DNA of 64,000 nt from Ficedula albicollis (taxonomy: Eukaryota > Chordata > Aves > Passeriformes > Muscicapidae), in NCBI RefSeq assembly GCF_000247815.1, contig NC_021671.1:24098501-24162500 (forward strand). Reading direction: 5' to 3'. Made by a program: the position numbers and the translations under genes. The notes below the pieces were generated by a model that saw nothing but the letters and a program-made list of their open reading frames with translations, searched no databases and was not told the DNA's origin. This document shows positions 1 to 11,590 of this stretch, piece after piece (within the stretch, counting starts at the first letter, position 1; each line of letters starts with the position of its first letter).

Positions 1-118
1 AATGAGTTCTTATACCTTTGCCAGGCTATTGTGTCTTACAGTTCAGACTATACGCCTTAAAATGAGTTCTTATACCTTTGCCAATTCCCAGGCTATTGTG
101 TCTTACAGTTCAGACTAT
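1..118. repeat. Direct tandem duplication, ~60-bp unit, two copies
   Basis: The segment starting 'aatgagttcttataccttt' occurs at 1-60 and again at 61-118. The second copy carries a 7-base insertion ('attccca') after 'ttgcca'. Otherwise the two are nearly identical, so the duplication is young. The first copy begins at base 1, so the array may extend to the left of the window. No coding potential or known repeat family is recognised. Confidence 0.9.
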
Positions 119-287
119 AAATGACTTTGTGGCAGCAGCTATCTTTTATTATATTTCTGTGAAATGCTAAACGCAATGGAGCCCCCAGGATTTAGGAGTT
201 CCAATAATGAAAAGCAGAAGTTACGCATTCTTTTATTTCAGTTTTTCTCCCAACAGCCTTTTTAGAAAATACAGTAAAATGAAAAAC

Positions 288-430
288 TGTAAAAGGGAAT
301 ATCTGTCAAGTGCTCAAAACATCCTTATGTGACCAAAGCTGAAGCAACACAGTTTGATAATAAAAGGGAAGATCTGTCAAGTGCTCAAAACATCCTTGTG
401 TGACCAAAGCTGAAGCAACACAGTTTGATA
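288..430. repeat. Direct tandem duplication, 71-bp period, two copies
   Basis: The unit containing 'aagtgctcaaaacatcctt' and 'gaccaaagctgaagcaacac' is present at about 291-361 and 362-430. Only a few substitutions separate the copies. A minus-strand open frame of 84 codons crosses it but has no recognisable protein features. Confidence 0.88.
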
Positions 431-3400
431 TAGAAGCTCTTGAAGGTGCTTCTGCATGGTCATTGCAAGAGTGTAATTTTTGATTGCTGCCACTTCTGTC
501 TCCCTGTCCCAATCTCTCCTGCAGTCTCCAGAATGACAGAAGCTTCAGTGGCAGCAGCAACTGGAGAAGTTGAAAGGTCTGTATGATGTTTCATTTATAC
601 TCTTTGGCTGGATGCCAGGTGCCTACCAAACTGCTCTATCATGCCCCTCCTCAGCAGGCCTGGATGGAAGAAATAAGATAAAAAAATTTTGGGGTCAAAG
701 TAAAGGCGGTTTAATAAAGTGGAAGCAAAATTTGCTCATGCAGAAACAAAGGAAAACAATAAATTTATTTTACTTTATACTTCTGTTAACAGGTGGCATC
801 AGTCTGCTTCTCAGCAAGTAGGGTTTCAGTATGCATAGCAGTTTCTCCAGAAGATAAACATAAATAATGAATGCTGCTACCCTTCCTCCTTCTTTCTCTT
901 GGTTTTCGTATCTGAGCAGATGTCATAAGGAATGCAACATCCCTTTGGTCGAATTGAGTCAACTATACAGGCTACCTACCATCCCAAAATCTTGTCCACA
1001 CCCAGCCTTTTGGTAGGGGGGAATGTTGGAGAGGCAGCCCTGGTGCTGTTGAGCTCTGCCCAGCAGTTGCTTGGTATCTTATTAGCTCCTTTCTAGCTGT
1101 TAATTAATGCAAAGAACAGCACTATGAGGGTTGCTGTGAGGAATTTTATCTCAGCCAGACCAAATACAACTGCTTATTCAATGTTTTCCCTTTTAAATTC
1201 TGTCCAATTTTAACTCAAAAAGTTTTAAAACACTACCAATTGTAGGGAAATAACCCCATAAAATCTTTTGATTATATTTAGGAGAGACTTAAGTTTACTA
1301 CAAAGCCTGAGTTGCCTTATGTGGGTGGATGTCTTTGTGCTGATTAAGAAGCACAGTGTGCTTGAAAGGCTAAACCATTGACAAATTTAGATTCACAGAG
1401 ATAAGTTTCTCTGGAATACTGAGAAGAGGAAACATGAAAAAAAACATATAAAGAGCCCCACCCTGAAAAGATAGGAAATTAGTAATAATATAGAGATACC
1501 ACGGCAGAATATGCAGGAAACCCATGTTGATACCAATTACTTGAATTACGTGTGCTACAGTCTTCAACCTGTTCATCTTGAAAGCTGAAGAAAAATTCTG
1601 TATATATAGTTATTAGAGCTATAAATTTAACCAAATCTGATGGTAATATCTGTGGTTATTTAATTCCTAACTAAATCAGAGAAAGTTTTCAGTGTAGATA
1701 CCTCTTTTTTTTACCAAAACTGATTCTTCTTTTGACAGGATTTAAAAAAATGTTTCATTTGTTTGATCGCCATTATTTTCAATTAAAGGAAGTCTGAATC
1801 TCCTAGTTGTAGTTTTGTTTATTTGCTTGCTTGGGGTCAGGTTTTTGGGGGTTTTTGGGGAGTTTTTTTGAGGGTTTTGGGAGGCAGGGTTGTGTTGGAT
1901 TTTATTTGGGTTTTTTAAGAGAAATTATTAAAAGATGGGAAACCACACGTTCTTTATAGATATTCATGTGCAGTTTGATTTGAGCAGGTAAATGAAGGAG
2001 AGAAAAGAAAAAAAAAATATATTTCCCCCTATTTTCCTATCTTTTCTCCCCTAGGGAGGACTGTGGTCAGAACACAGTGTCCTGAGCTAGCAGTCAGAGA
2101 TATGCTGCCACTATTAAATTACAGTGGTCTAACCCAGCCTAGTCCCAGAAACTCACAAATTACAAACATCTGAACTACTTCCAAAGGCCAGGAAAGTCAT
2201 TTGCCAAATTTTGCTTGTCCATTTCTCTGATGAGAACAAGGTGACCAAAACAGCCATAATATCAGCCCCTGGCCACAAGGAGCTTCAAGTAATACCCCAA
2301 TACTGCTGAAGTTAAATATTACAGCTACCTGACAGGGAAAAATTATTCCTAGACTTCTTGGGATTTATCAGCCTTATCTTCAGGTAATATCAAAGTTTAC
2401 TGCAATTTATTTGAAGTAGTCAAAATTAGGTGCATGCATTTGTATATTGATTTTCATAGTATTTCACATTTTTCTATTGCTATTTGACATTTCTCTTCAT
2501 TGAGTGAAGACGTGGTGAGTATTTGTTTCTTCAAGGCCATTTTCCTGACACTGGGTATTCTGTTCACAGAATGACAGTGCTCAAAACATTTATGTGAGCC
2601 AGATGCTACAAAATCAAGATGATGCTGTGAATTTTTCCAGGATTCTGTATTCGATGCAGCAGAAGATCTCTATCTTAATAACCTTCCAGGATTTCTGCTA
2701 AGCCTCAAATCCCTTCTCAATAAGGGTTCTTATACAAAACCTCAGCAGTCACTTTAGTGTTTCAGCTTAGAGGGTACAAAACCTTATGTGCAAATCCATG
2801 TACAGTTTTTACTGCCATTCATTGGCTTCCTTTCCCTGGCACCATTATCTCTAAAAGAAAGTGTCTGAACAGTTTTCTCTTTACACCTCCCAGGCCAAAA
2901 CAGTCTATTTCACACATAAAGCCAGCTGAATACCACAGGAGTCACTTAGCAGTTGCAGAATGGCCTGATTTGGATCTCTGCCTACCTCAAGACATTTAAT
3001 TTAATTTCATCATTTGCATTTTTTACCAGACAGTACTGTAACAGACCATCAAAGGCAATGCTTTGGTGAAAGAATAAAAAATAATTTGATTCAGCAAATT
3101 ATCATGCTGAAATTAAAGAACTCAAAATACATGTTGAAGTTGCTTTTTAAATACAGAATTTTCAATGAATGCATGTTATAAGTCGTGTGTGTTCCTATCA
3201 TATATTTAAAGAGAGAAAATGAAATGTTATTCTGGTTTAGAGCTTATTTATCAATATAAATAGGTTAAAATATATATTTTATTTCTATAATTTTAACATC
3301 TAATTCTCCATCATTATGCAGCAGTTGTTATAGTTACACTTTTTAATTTAGAGCAGTCTTTTACAGTTAGCTCTCCAGTAATCTTCATCAATAATAAAAG

Positions 3401-4119
3401 CAGCTTTAAATAAGATCCTATGCTGTTTTGGAAAACATCATGCTGAGATAGCACTGTGTATTGACCTATGGTTAAAGTGAGTTGAAAACTGTGTTTCAGG
3501 TTTGCTGATTCATCTCACTCCACTCCATAAACCTGACAGCTGTGTTAGGAGGTTGATGAGAGTTCCCATCAATGCTTTGTGGACAGCCAAAGGTATGACA
3601 ACTTTAAAACTTTTCATTCTGTGGGACTCAGGATTAGGTAGGGAATCCTCAGAAAAGCCAAATTTCAAAGTAAGTAGTCTCTCCTTTCCTAAGTGATTTC
3701 AGTATCCTTAAATCATCTTCTAGCTCAGCAGGATTGTGAAACCATTGTGAAAGTTTATTATTCATTCTGTGAAAGCCTTTTCTCTCTTATTGTGCGCTTT
3801 CAACCTGAACTGTTCTTATACCTTTTTTTTTTACATTGTGCACCTGTCTGGTGCATAAAATTATCATCCACTCTGACATTACCTATATCTTTTAAACATT
3901 TTATGTTTCCATTAAGGCATAACATCTTACATTTTGTCCCTTGGGCGGTATCAATACAGATTATTTTGAATTTCTAATCTGAAATTATCCTTTAATTCTT
4001 GAAGAAACACAAAAGAGGAAAATATTCTGCAGGAGGGTTTACTGTCATGGAAAAAATTAGGAAAGAGAAGTCTCCTTGCTTTCTGGGTAATCTGCAAATG
4101 TAGCAGGCCTGTGGCCACT
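431..4119. other. Unique AT-rich DNA, no gene recognised
   Basis: Only short frames (under 95 codons) on both strands, with no known domain, no convincing exon and no mobile-element match. A G/T-rich tract at about 1831-1889 has spaced runs of three to five G on the plus strand and could form a G-quadruplex. Otherwise ordinary intergenic or intronic sequence. Confidence 0.6.
1831..1889 (+). other. G/T-rich tract with G-quadruplex potential
   Basis: The plus strand shows G runs (GGGG, GGGGG, GGGG, GGG, GGG, GGG) separated mainly by T tracts of four to seven bases, within about 60 bases. This meets the usual spaced-G-tract pattern for a quadruplex, although some loops are long. It may simply be low-complexity sequence. 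Confidence 0.4.
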
Positions 4120-4545
4120 AGGCTTCCCCGTGTTAGTCAGTATATTATCTGTCTGCCTGAATCCCTGGGAGACCTTCACAGATAATATTTTAGAGTAAGC
4201 AATTTGACACTATAAGTCTGGCAAGGTACCAGATGCACAAACTAGGCTTCCCCGTGTTAGTCAGTATATTATCTGTCTGCCTGAATCCCTGGGAGACCTT
4301 CACAGATAATATTTTAGAGTAAGCCGTGTTAGTCAGTATATTATCTGTCTGTCTGAATCCCTGGAGACCTTCACAGATAATATTTTAGAGTAAGTTTGAC
4401 ACTATAAGTCTGGCAAGGTACCAGATGCACAAACAGCATGTCTACACTGTAAGTCTAGTCACAATAGCAATTCCAGATGCACAAATAGTGTGAGTTGTGC
4501 TATAAATCTGGGGGCATTTAGTGAGCTATCAGATGCACAGTGTGA
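4120..4545. repeat. Triplicated hairpin module followed by a decayed ~50-60 bp tandem array
   Basis: A module beginning 'aggcttccccgtgttagtca' starts at 4120 and 4244, and a third copy lacking its first eight bases starts at 4324. Each copy holds a perfect 11-bp inverted repeat, atattatctgt / acagataatat, with a loop of about 24-25 bases: 4142-4152 with 4178-4188, 4266-4276 with 4302-4312, and 4338-4348 with 4373-4383. To the right, the motif 'taagtct...ccagatgcacaaa' recurs in increasingly diverged form to about 4545. This suggests an older short-period array on which the recent duplications were superimposed. No coding or mobile-element signature is seen. Confidence 0.85.
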
Positions 4546-6930
4546 TTTATTGATTGTGGTGATGGAATAAGGTTCAGAAATTGCTATGCATTGTACATAA
4601 GCACGTTGTATCAGAAAGAATAGGCAATAGTATTACCATGGAATAAAGATGGATTATTTATTCCACTGGAATATTTTCACTGGTATTAATTCTTTAATTT
4701 TAATATCATTCCCTGACCCTCTTTCCCCAAAATATTCTACAAATGCAACAAAGAGAACAACCTGCCAAACAGCAGATGCAAGAACAGGCAACAAGTAGAG
4801 GAAACAGAAGGAATACCATATACCAATACTTTTTTTACTTTTGATGTCCTAAATACCTAAATTTACCTAGGTATACTCTCAGGTCTAGGTGACCTCAGGT
4901 GCAGGTTACCTAGAAGATCAATATTTTTCAGAATCCTTTGAGTTGTTTAGAACCTCTTACACAGTTCACGATGCGTGCAATAATTTCAGTGATTGAATTA
5001 ATAATTCCCTTTGCTGTATGTTATTGCCTAATTTGCTAAGCTTTATTGGATCAAAATTGAAAAACATCAACCTTTTAACTACAGGATATAAAAAAGGTAA
5101 AATATTAAAACATGCACAACCACATGTCTGTAAGGTAGATGCTGTATGTCAGGTAAATATGAAATCTATAGTTATTGGTGGTGACTATGTAGTCTATACA
5201 GCATATAGATCATGTAAAATGGCTCATGTCTTCTAAAAATAGCTCTAGAGGGTTCAATTAATTTGGCAAAGGTGAACACGTCACTTGAGACAGAAGCTGG
5301 ATATGTGGCAACATGATCGAGTTTAAGGCAACCTAGAAAAAAGTATATATTGATATGTTAAAGGTGAATAGGACTTAAAGACACTGCCTTATCTTTTAAC
5401 ACCATCATGACACAGCAGGAGATCCTAAAAATCTTCAACATACTACTTTGCCGACTTAAACTCAGATACCCACCAGAATCTCAGGACATTAACTTTAGAG
5501 TATTCAGATGCTGAAATTAAGCACCTAATATGAAAGGGAGGTGCTTTAATGTCACCAACATTTTTTAATGCTCTGTGGATCAAAACCTTCGATTCTAATC
5601 TTAGACATTCTATGCTCAGAAAAACTGAAACAACCAAACTGATTGATGAAAGACATGGCAGAAAAGTAAAAAAAAACTATTTTACAGATTGCATGAAGTA
5701 ATAATAAAGTAATTGAACAAGGTGAAAAAATGGCATCACTTCTGTAGAATATAATATACACCAAGTGAAAATAGAAACTGTTTTGGTTTTTTAATGATTT
5801 CTGATCTGAGCAGAGGAAGAGAAAAAGAGCTATCTTCATTGAAAAAAAAAGAGGATTTTATTGGACTGATGACTAAATACTATTGCCAATATTTGCTTAA
5901 AATTTCACAAATAAGTAAGCCACGTAACTGTTTTAATGAAATTTACCTCTAATCTGACTTGTGGTATATAAATCAGAAACAGTAAATACACTAGAATTCA
6001 CTATAAATGAGAAAACTGAAATAACTAGAATCAAAATTCTGGTCAATGTATTTTATAATGTTTTTTTCCTCCTCTGTATATTGCTTAATATCAACTTATG
6101 ATCATATATATTGAAGTCAAAAATTGGCACACATAAAATATGTTGAGTAGCAACTAAAATATAGTTTATTTTTTTAAAGCATTTCCTCAAATGTCTGTTA
6201 ACATTATGTAGTACGTGAAATAATTCTGAACATTGTAGTCTACTATTTATGCTAAATAATACAGCACTTAAATTCCAAGAAAAAATGTCACTCACTCTGT
6301 CGGTACAATAATATTGTTTCACAGCTGGGAGAAATTTATAAACAAAATAGGAGAGGGAAGAGAGGACAACCAGACACAACAGGAAACAGAAAACATTACG
6401 TTATTTTTCTGAGTTTTTTGTCCTCTAGGCTAAATTAAAAAGAAAAACAAACCTGTTGATCAGGGGAAAAAATTAGTTACACTAAATAGGAAGTGACAAT
6501 AGGAGGGGAAGAAGTAGTCATTATAAGGACGAAACTAAAGGATAAATTTAAAATATTGATGGATATATAAAAAAAAGCACATTAATGATGGAATGAAACA
6601 AGAACAGCATTTTCTGCAATTTCAGGAATGAATCATAGAGTACCTCACTGTACTAGTGGTTTCATTCACTGGTCTGACTTATATTCATTGCTAAAACTGC
6701 CAATTTTTTAATTAATGTTTATCTTCAGCCTGAGATACCTGAGTTAATGTTTACAAAACAGGTGTCTGCACCTGCATATTGCCGTGCTATTTAGCTGTAT
6801 AATCACAGCTGTCTGGTGCCATTTCACACACTCAGAGTTGTATGAGACTTCAAAATATGACAGATAGGTTACACACTTTGTAATTTAACATCTGATTACT
6901 CATATTTGTTCTGTGTGAACTTCATCAGAT
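4546..6930. other. Unique AT-rich DNA, no gene recognised
   Basis: Open frames here, including overlapping minus-strand frames at 5443-5839 and one of 108 codons at 6053-6379, have AT-driven composition (rich in F, L, I, K, N). They show no recognisable domain, signal or splice context. No mobile element was recognised. Confidence 0.55.
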
Positions 6931-6934
6931 CTGT

Positions 6935-7690
6935 TATAGAATTGTAGAACCATAGGATAATGTAATCAGAGAACTATGTAATCTTTTAAGTTGGAAGGAA
7001 TCTTAAAGATATCTAGTTCCAACCCCAGTGCCATCGTCAGGGACATCTTTTACCAAATCAGGTTGCTCAAAGTCTCATCAACACTTGTCCTTGAACACTT
7101 CCAGTAATGAGTCAACCACAAGTTTTCCGGCTGACCTGTTTGAGTCCAATCTAAACCTACTCTCTTTAAGTTTCAACCCATTTTCCCTTTTCTGAGAGCT
7201 CTGGGCCTTTGTACAAAGTCTCTCTTCATCTTTTAATAAACCCCCTTTATACATTAGAAGGCCACAGTAAGGTGTCTCTGGAGCCTTCTCTTCCTCAGAC
7301 TGAACATCCCAGCTCTCTCAGCCATTTTGCACAGAGGAGTTCTTCCAGCCTTATGGTCATTTTCATAGTCACCTTCTGGACCTGCTTTTGCTGTGGAGCT
7401 CCACAGCTGGATGAATACTAGAGCTGTGGTCTCACAAGAACAAAGTGAGGAGAATCACAGTTGGAGATTGTCCATATGCTTGTGCAGGATACTTGGTCTT
7501 GCTGGACTTTGTGCAATTCTCATGGTCCCTGTCCTCAGGGCTCTCAAGACCTTTCCATGTGATATCTCTTCTCTCAAGCACACCAACTACACTGATTAGC
7601 TTGGTGCCTGCCATAAGCAAACTTGCTGAAGGTGTGCTCAATCCCAATCTCTGTGTCATCCCACTAAGTAGGGTGAATGCACTGGAAGCA
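6935..7690 (-). mobile_element. CR1 LINE fragment, 3' end, minus orientation
   Basis: The plus strand reads as the reverse complement of a CR1 3' end. A degenerate octamer tail ('agaattgtagaaccatagga') at 6940 is followed by 'agttggaaggaatcttaaag', then the conserved 3' UTR and C-terminal ORF2 region. The stretch near 7590-7670 ('cttggtgcctgccataagca', 'ttgctgaaggtgtgctcaat') corresponds to the region just downstream of the reverse-transcriptase active site. Parts of the coding region between about 7450 and 7590 align poorly, so there are internal deletions or heavy decay. CR1 moves by target-primed reverse transcription. This copy is 5'-truncated and inactive. Confidence 0.88.
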
Positions 7691-9060
7691 TTCAATCATT
7701 TTGACTATGCCTCTATTACCAGTTTAGATGCATTCGTTTAGCTATAAACTCTCATAAGTAGTGAAGAGTTCAATTAGATGTAGACTGTTGGGTTTTGTTT
7801 GTGGTTTTCTAAGTTGCTAAGGACAATATATTGTCAGTAATGTGAAGAAATAGTGAAGCATCATTAATCGTTATGTAATCAAAACTCACTGTATTCAGTC
7901 CAGTCTTTCAAATTTTAATATTAATCTGAATTGTCTGCCATTTATCAGTCATATAATCCTGGCTGTCCAGAAGTCTATTTGAATTATTATTTCCTAAAAT
8001 ACTTCATATTTATTTATTCATTAATTCTAATAAATAACTGAATTAATCCAGGAATAACAGGTGTTTTTGATTACTTTCGTATTTTAATGTCAGCCTCCAT
8101 TAGTCTGCTGATTAGCTATTGTGGGCTTAATTTTTTGAGAAACATGGTAAAACACTGAGGTATATATCTAGTCATTCACATAAATCTAATAGTGAAAGAC
8201 ATATGTTTTAATTTATATTCTTAATAAGGACTGTTTAGTTAAAAAGCAAAGAACTTATAAAAGAAGTATTTAACATATAAAATGGAACCCTAAAGCATTC
8301 ATTTTTTCATTTATGAAAAAATTCCCAAAACTAAACAACAAAAAACAAACAAAAAGCAGGCTGAAAACAGAACGTCTGTCATTAAGAGCAGTTTTGTCAA
8401 TTTGTAATTAATTTATAATTAGCCTGGTTGTACTGCACTGTAATTAGTATAATGATTTGCACTACTAAACTTGCCAAACAAACTCCCTCTTCATCATCTG
8501 TTACCTCCTGTTAACAATTTCCTAAAAGTTTACATGGAATATTAGTAGGCACATTTGTAACAGCTGAAACCAGGTTTGCATACATTTTTATTGAGTAGTA
8601 TTTTACATGAAAACTATTCAATACCAAATAGAAAAATAGACTGATTAAAAATGTTTAAACAATTTATATGGTGTCTGTTATACAAAGAAATATATCTGAG
8701 TATCTATATTCTGCTTTTTAAAATTCTGCTGACATTGAGGTTAATGGGATTTCTTGGCTAAGACCAGAAGAAAATGGATATACAAAGATTGCAGGATATC
8801 ATTGCATTGCTATGCATTTCAAAAGCTTTTCATTGCAGTATATAAATGTGGTGATGTACCCACAAATATTACCAGACATATAGTTTGATATTGAAAAAAA
8901 CCCAATATCAGCCATTGCATTCTCATATAAAACTTTACTGATGCAATCTGAAGCTTAGACACTTCAATTAAATTTATAAAAAGAGGGATTGGTGGGTTGA
9001 TTTTGTTTTGATTTTATTTGTCTAATTCCACTGAGTCAGCAACACTGAAAAATATCCACA
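7690..9060. other. AT-rich spacer between two CR1 fragments, no gene seen
   Basis: Contains AT-rich sequence with short A-rich stretches (for example near 8330-8360) and no open frame worth reporting. No mobile element, exon or RNA gene recognised. Confidence 0.6.
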
Positions 9061-10810
9061 CTGCCAAGTCCACCATTAAACTATATTCCTAAGAACCACT
9101 TCTCCACCTCTTTGTAGTACTTCCAGGGATGGTGGCTCAACCACTTGCATAAGCAGCCTGTTTGAATGTTTGTCAATCCCTTTGATGAGGAAATTTTTGC
9201 TAATATACAATCTAAATGAGGTCATTTCTTCTTATCCTGTCAGTTTTACCTTGAGACAAGAAACTGATCTCCACCTTGATACACATTTCTCTCAGGTAGT
9301 TGCAGGGACTAAAAAGATCCCCCTGAGCCTCCTTTTTCCCCAGCTAAACAGCCCTAGCTCCCTCAGCTGCTCCTCATTAGCTTCATGCTCCAGACCATCT
9401 CTGATGCTTTTCCCTGGACATGCTCCAGCACCTCAATGTCTCCTTGAAGTGGAGGGCCTGGAGCTGAACGCAGGATTCAAGGTGCAGCCCTACCTGTGCT
9501 GAGTACAAGGGAAGAATCACTGCCCTACTGGCCACGTTATTTCTGATACAGACCATTGGCTTTCTTGGCCACCTGGGCACAGCTGGCTCACATTCAGGTG
9601 GCTATTGACTAGCACTCACAAGGCCCTTTATGCTGGGCAAATTTTCAGCCACTTTTCCCCCAGCCTGTAGCCCTGCATGGGGTTGTGAGCTAAGTACATG
9701 TCTTGACACTTTACCTTGTTGAACCTTATGCAATTGGTCTCTGCCCATGAACTCAGTCTGTCCAGATCCCTTTGCAGAGAGTTCCTACCATCAAACAGAA
9801 CAGCATTCCCACCCGACCTGTTTCCATCTGCCAACTGAAGGTGCATTTGATTCTCTCATCTAGATTATTGGTAAAGATGTTAAATGCGTCTGGTCCCAGT
9901 ACAGAACCCTGAGGAACACCACTAGTGACTACCTGTCACCTGGATTTAATTCCATTTATCACCACTCCCTGGGCCCAGCAGTTCAGTCAGTTTTTTAACC
10001 AGTGAAGAATCCACCTGTCTGTGCCATGGGCAGCCATGGAGAATCCTGTGGAAATTGGTGTCTAAGACTTTTCTGCAGTTTAGGTAGACAATATCCACAG
10101 TGGCTCTCAAGATGATCTATTACCATAACCTTCCCAAGAGGTCAGACTGACAGGCATGTCTGCTAGATACTCCTTCCAGAACTTACTGTAGATGAGTCTC
10201 ACATTTGTAAACCTCAAGATCACCAGGATCTCCCTGGCTAACCAGGACTGCTGGTAATTGATGGAAAGAGGATTGGTGAGTTCTTCCAACACCTCCATCA
10301 GTAACCTTGGGTGGATCCCCTCTGGTCCCATAAGCTTGTGTATGTCCAAAAGGTATAGAAAATCAGTGATCATTTTCCCTTGGATTATGGGGGCTTCCTT
10401 CTGCTCCCCACTCCTGTCAACCAATTCAGGGTGCTGGGTAACCCAAAAACAATTGATCTTACTATTAAAGACTGAGGCAAAGAAGAAATTGCATACCTCT
10501 GTCTTATATTTCTCACAGCATCCAACAAAGAATGGAGATTGTCCATAATGCTTCCTTATTCGTTAATATACTTAAGAGAAAATATTTTTATTGTCTTTCA
10601 TGGCAGTACTTAGACAGTTCTAGTTCAGCTTTGGCTCTTCTAATTGTGTCCTGGCATAGCCTCACCTTATAGTACTCCTGAGTGTAATCAAAGCTCCCTC
10701 TTCCTCCCAAGTTCATAAAGCCTCCTTTTTCCCTGAGCTCCAATCACATTTGTTCAGCCAGAGAGGGATTTCCCAATGGTTCATATTTTGGCACATTGGG
10801 GGATCATTTT
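9060..10810 (-). mobile_element. CR1 LINE fragment, ~1.75 kb, ORF2 reverse transcriptase and 3' region, minus orientation
   Basis: This is the longest CR1 copy in the window. On the minus strand the order is an upstream ORF2 section (10810-10430), the reverse-transcriptase fingers/palm (10424-10107, with GPEGIHPRLL and INYQQSWL visible), and a palm segment near 10090-9850 with part of the coding sequence between the two missing. The thumb/C-terminal section follows (9846-9628, with LQRDLDRLSSWAET and RFNKVKC), then the C-terminus and 3' UTR down to about 9063. Where the catalytic F/Y-A-D-D box should lie the frame reads LADG, so the aspartate pair is lost. Stops and frameshifts break the frame throughout. 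No 3' octamer tail is seen at the 9060 end. The copy is old and inactive. Confidence 0.93.
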
Positions 10811-11426
10811 ATTGTATGGTGCATTTTATACATTTTTGTTTTTTTTATAGAAGGTGTTGAGCATATAATTTTACTAGGAGATAAATATACAGAAGAATGA
10901 AGAAATTATATCACCTTCTGATGTAGTTGGTGTTTCTTGACTTTTCTTCAGGTATCCACCTTGACACCAAGAACTCTGGTGCTAGCTGGTTTGGGTTTTT
11001 TTTGTATAATATTACTCTCACACTTAAATTCTTCACTTTAAATGTACATTTACTCAAATGATGGAAAGCGAGACTTTTTGTTCATGAATAAAATTCTAGA
11101 CACACAGTATATTTGCAGATTAGTAATAAATTGAGGAAAATTTGTTTACCCTTAAAGTGTAATGAAAGAGCAATGGAGGTGCCTAAATATCACTGACTAG
11201 TAACATTTTAGGTGATAGAGGACACACAGCAAGTGCCTGGGGCTGGAGAGTGAGACAAAAGACTGTGTGACGCTGGGATTTCGAGCAGCAGCTCAGGACC
11301 AGGTAGGATATCCCAGAGTATCTTAACTATCACTTTTTACTTAGTCCCCTGAATTCCTCTCCTAGACTGTCTCTCCGTGGTTTAGAGGCAGTAAGTTTCT
11401 TGTTTCATTTGAACATCGAGAGTCAG
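10810..11426. other. Short unique stretch, nothing recognised
   Basis: AT-rich sequence with no significant open frame, mobile-element match or exon signal. Confidence 0.6.
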
Positions 11427-11590
11427 AGGTGACTTGAAAAAATTAGAGGTATATTATATTTCTGCTTCCCAGCTCGTGAGCCTTTGATAGCAGTTACCAG
11501 TAAACAGAAGGTGACTTGAAAAAATTATAGGTATATTATATTTCTGCTTCCCAGCTTGTGAGCCTTTGATAGCAGTTACCAGTAAACAGG
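11427..11590. repeat. Direct tandem duplication, 82-bp unit, two copies
   Basis: The unit containing 'gtgacttgaaaaaatta' and 'cctttgatagcagttaccag' lies at 11427-11508 and 11509-11590. The copies differ at only a few positions ('agag' versus 'atag', 'ctcgtg' versus 'cttgtg'). It is the first of a run of direct duplications that continues to 23.7 kb. Confidence 0.92.

Noticed and set aside
4120..4435. Regularly repeated hairpin units resembling a CRISPR array
   Set aside because: The genome is vertebrate, units are 80-124 bp and adjacent without unique spacers, and there are no cas genes.
6053..6379. 108-codon minus-strand frame with hydrophobic start
   Set aside because: AT-driven composition, no splice signals, no recognisable family; likely chance.
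9170..9502. 110-codon plus-strand frame
   Set aside because: It is antisense to the CR1 3' region; the same frame pattern is common in CR1 copies.
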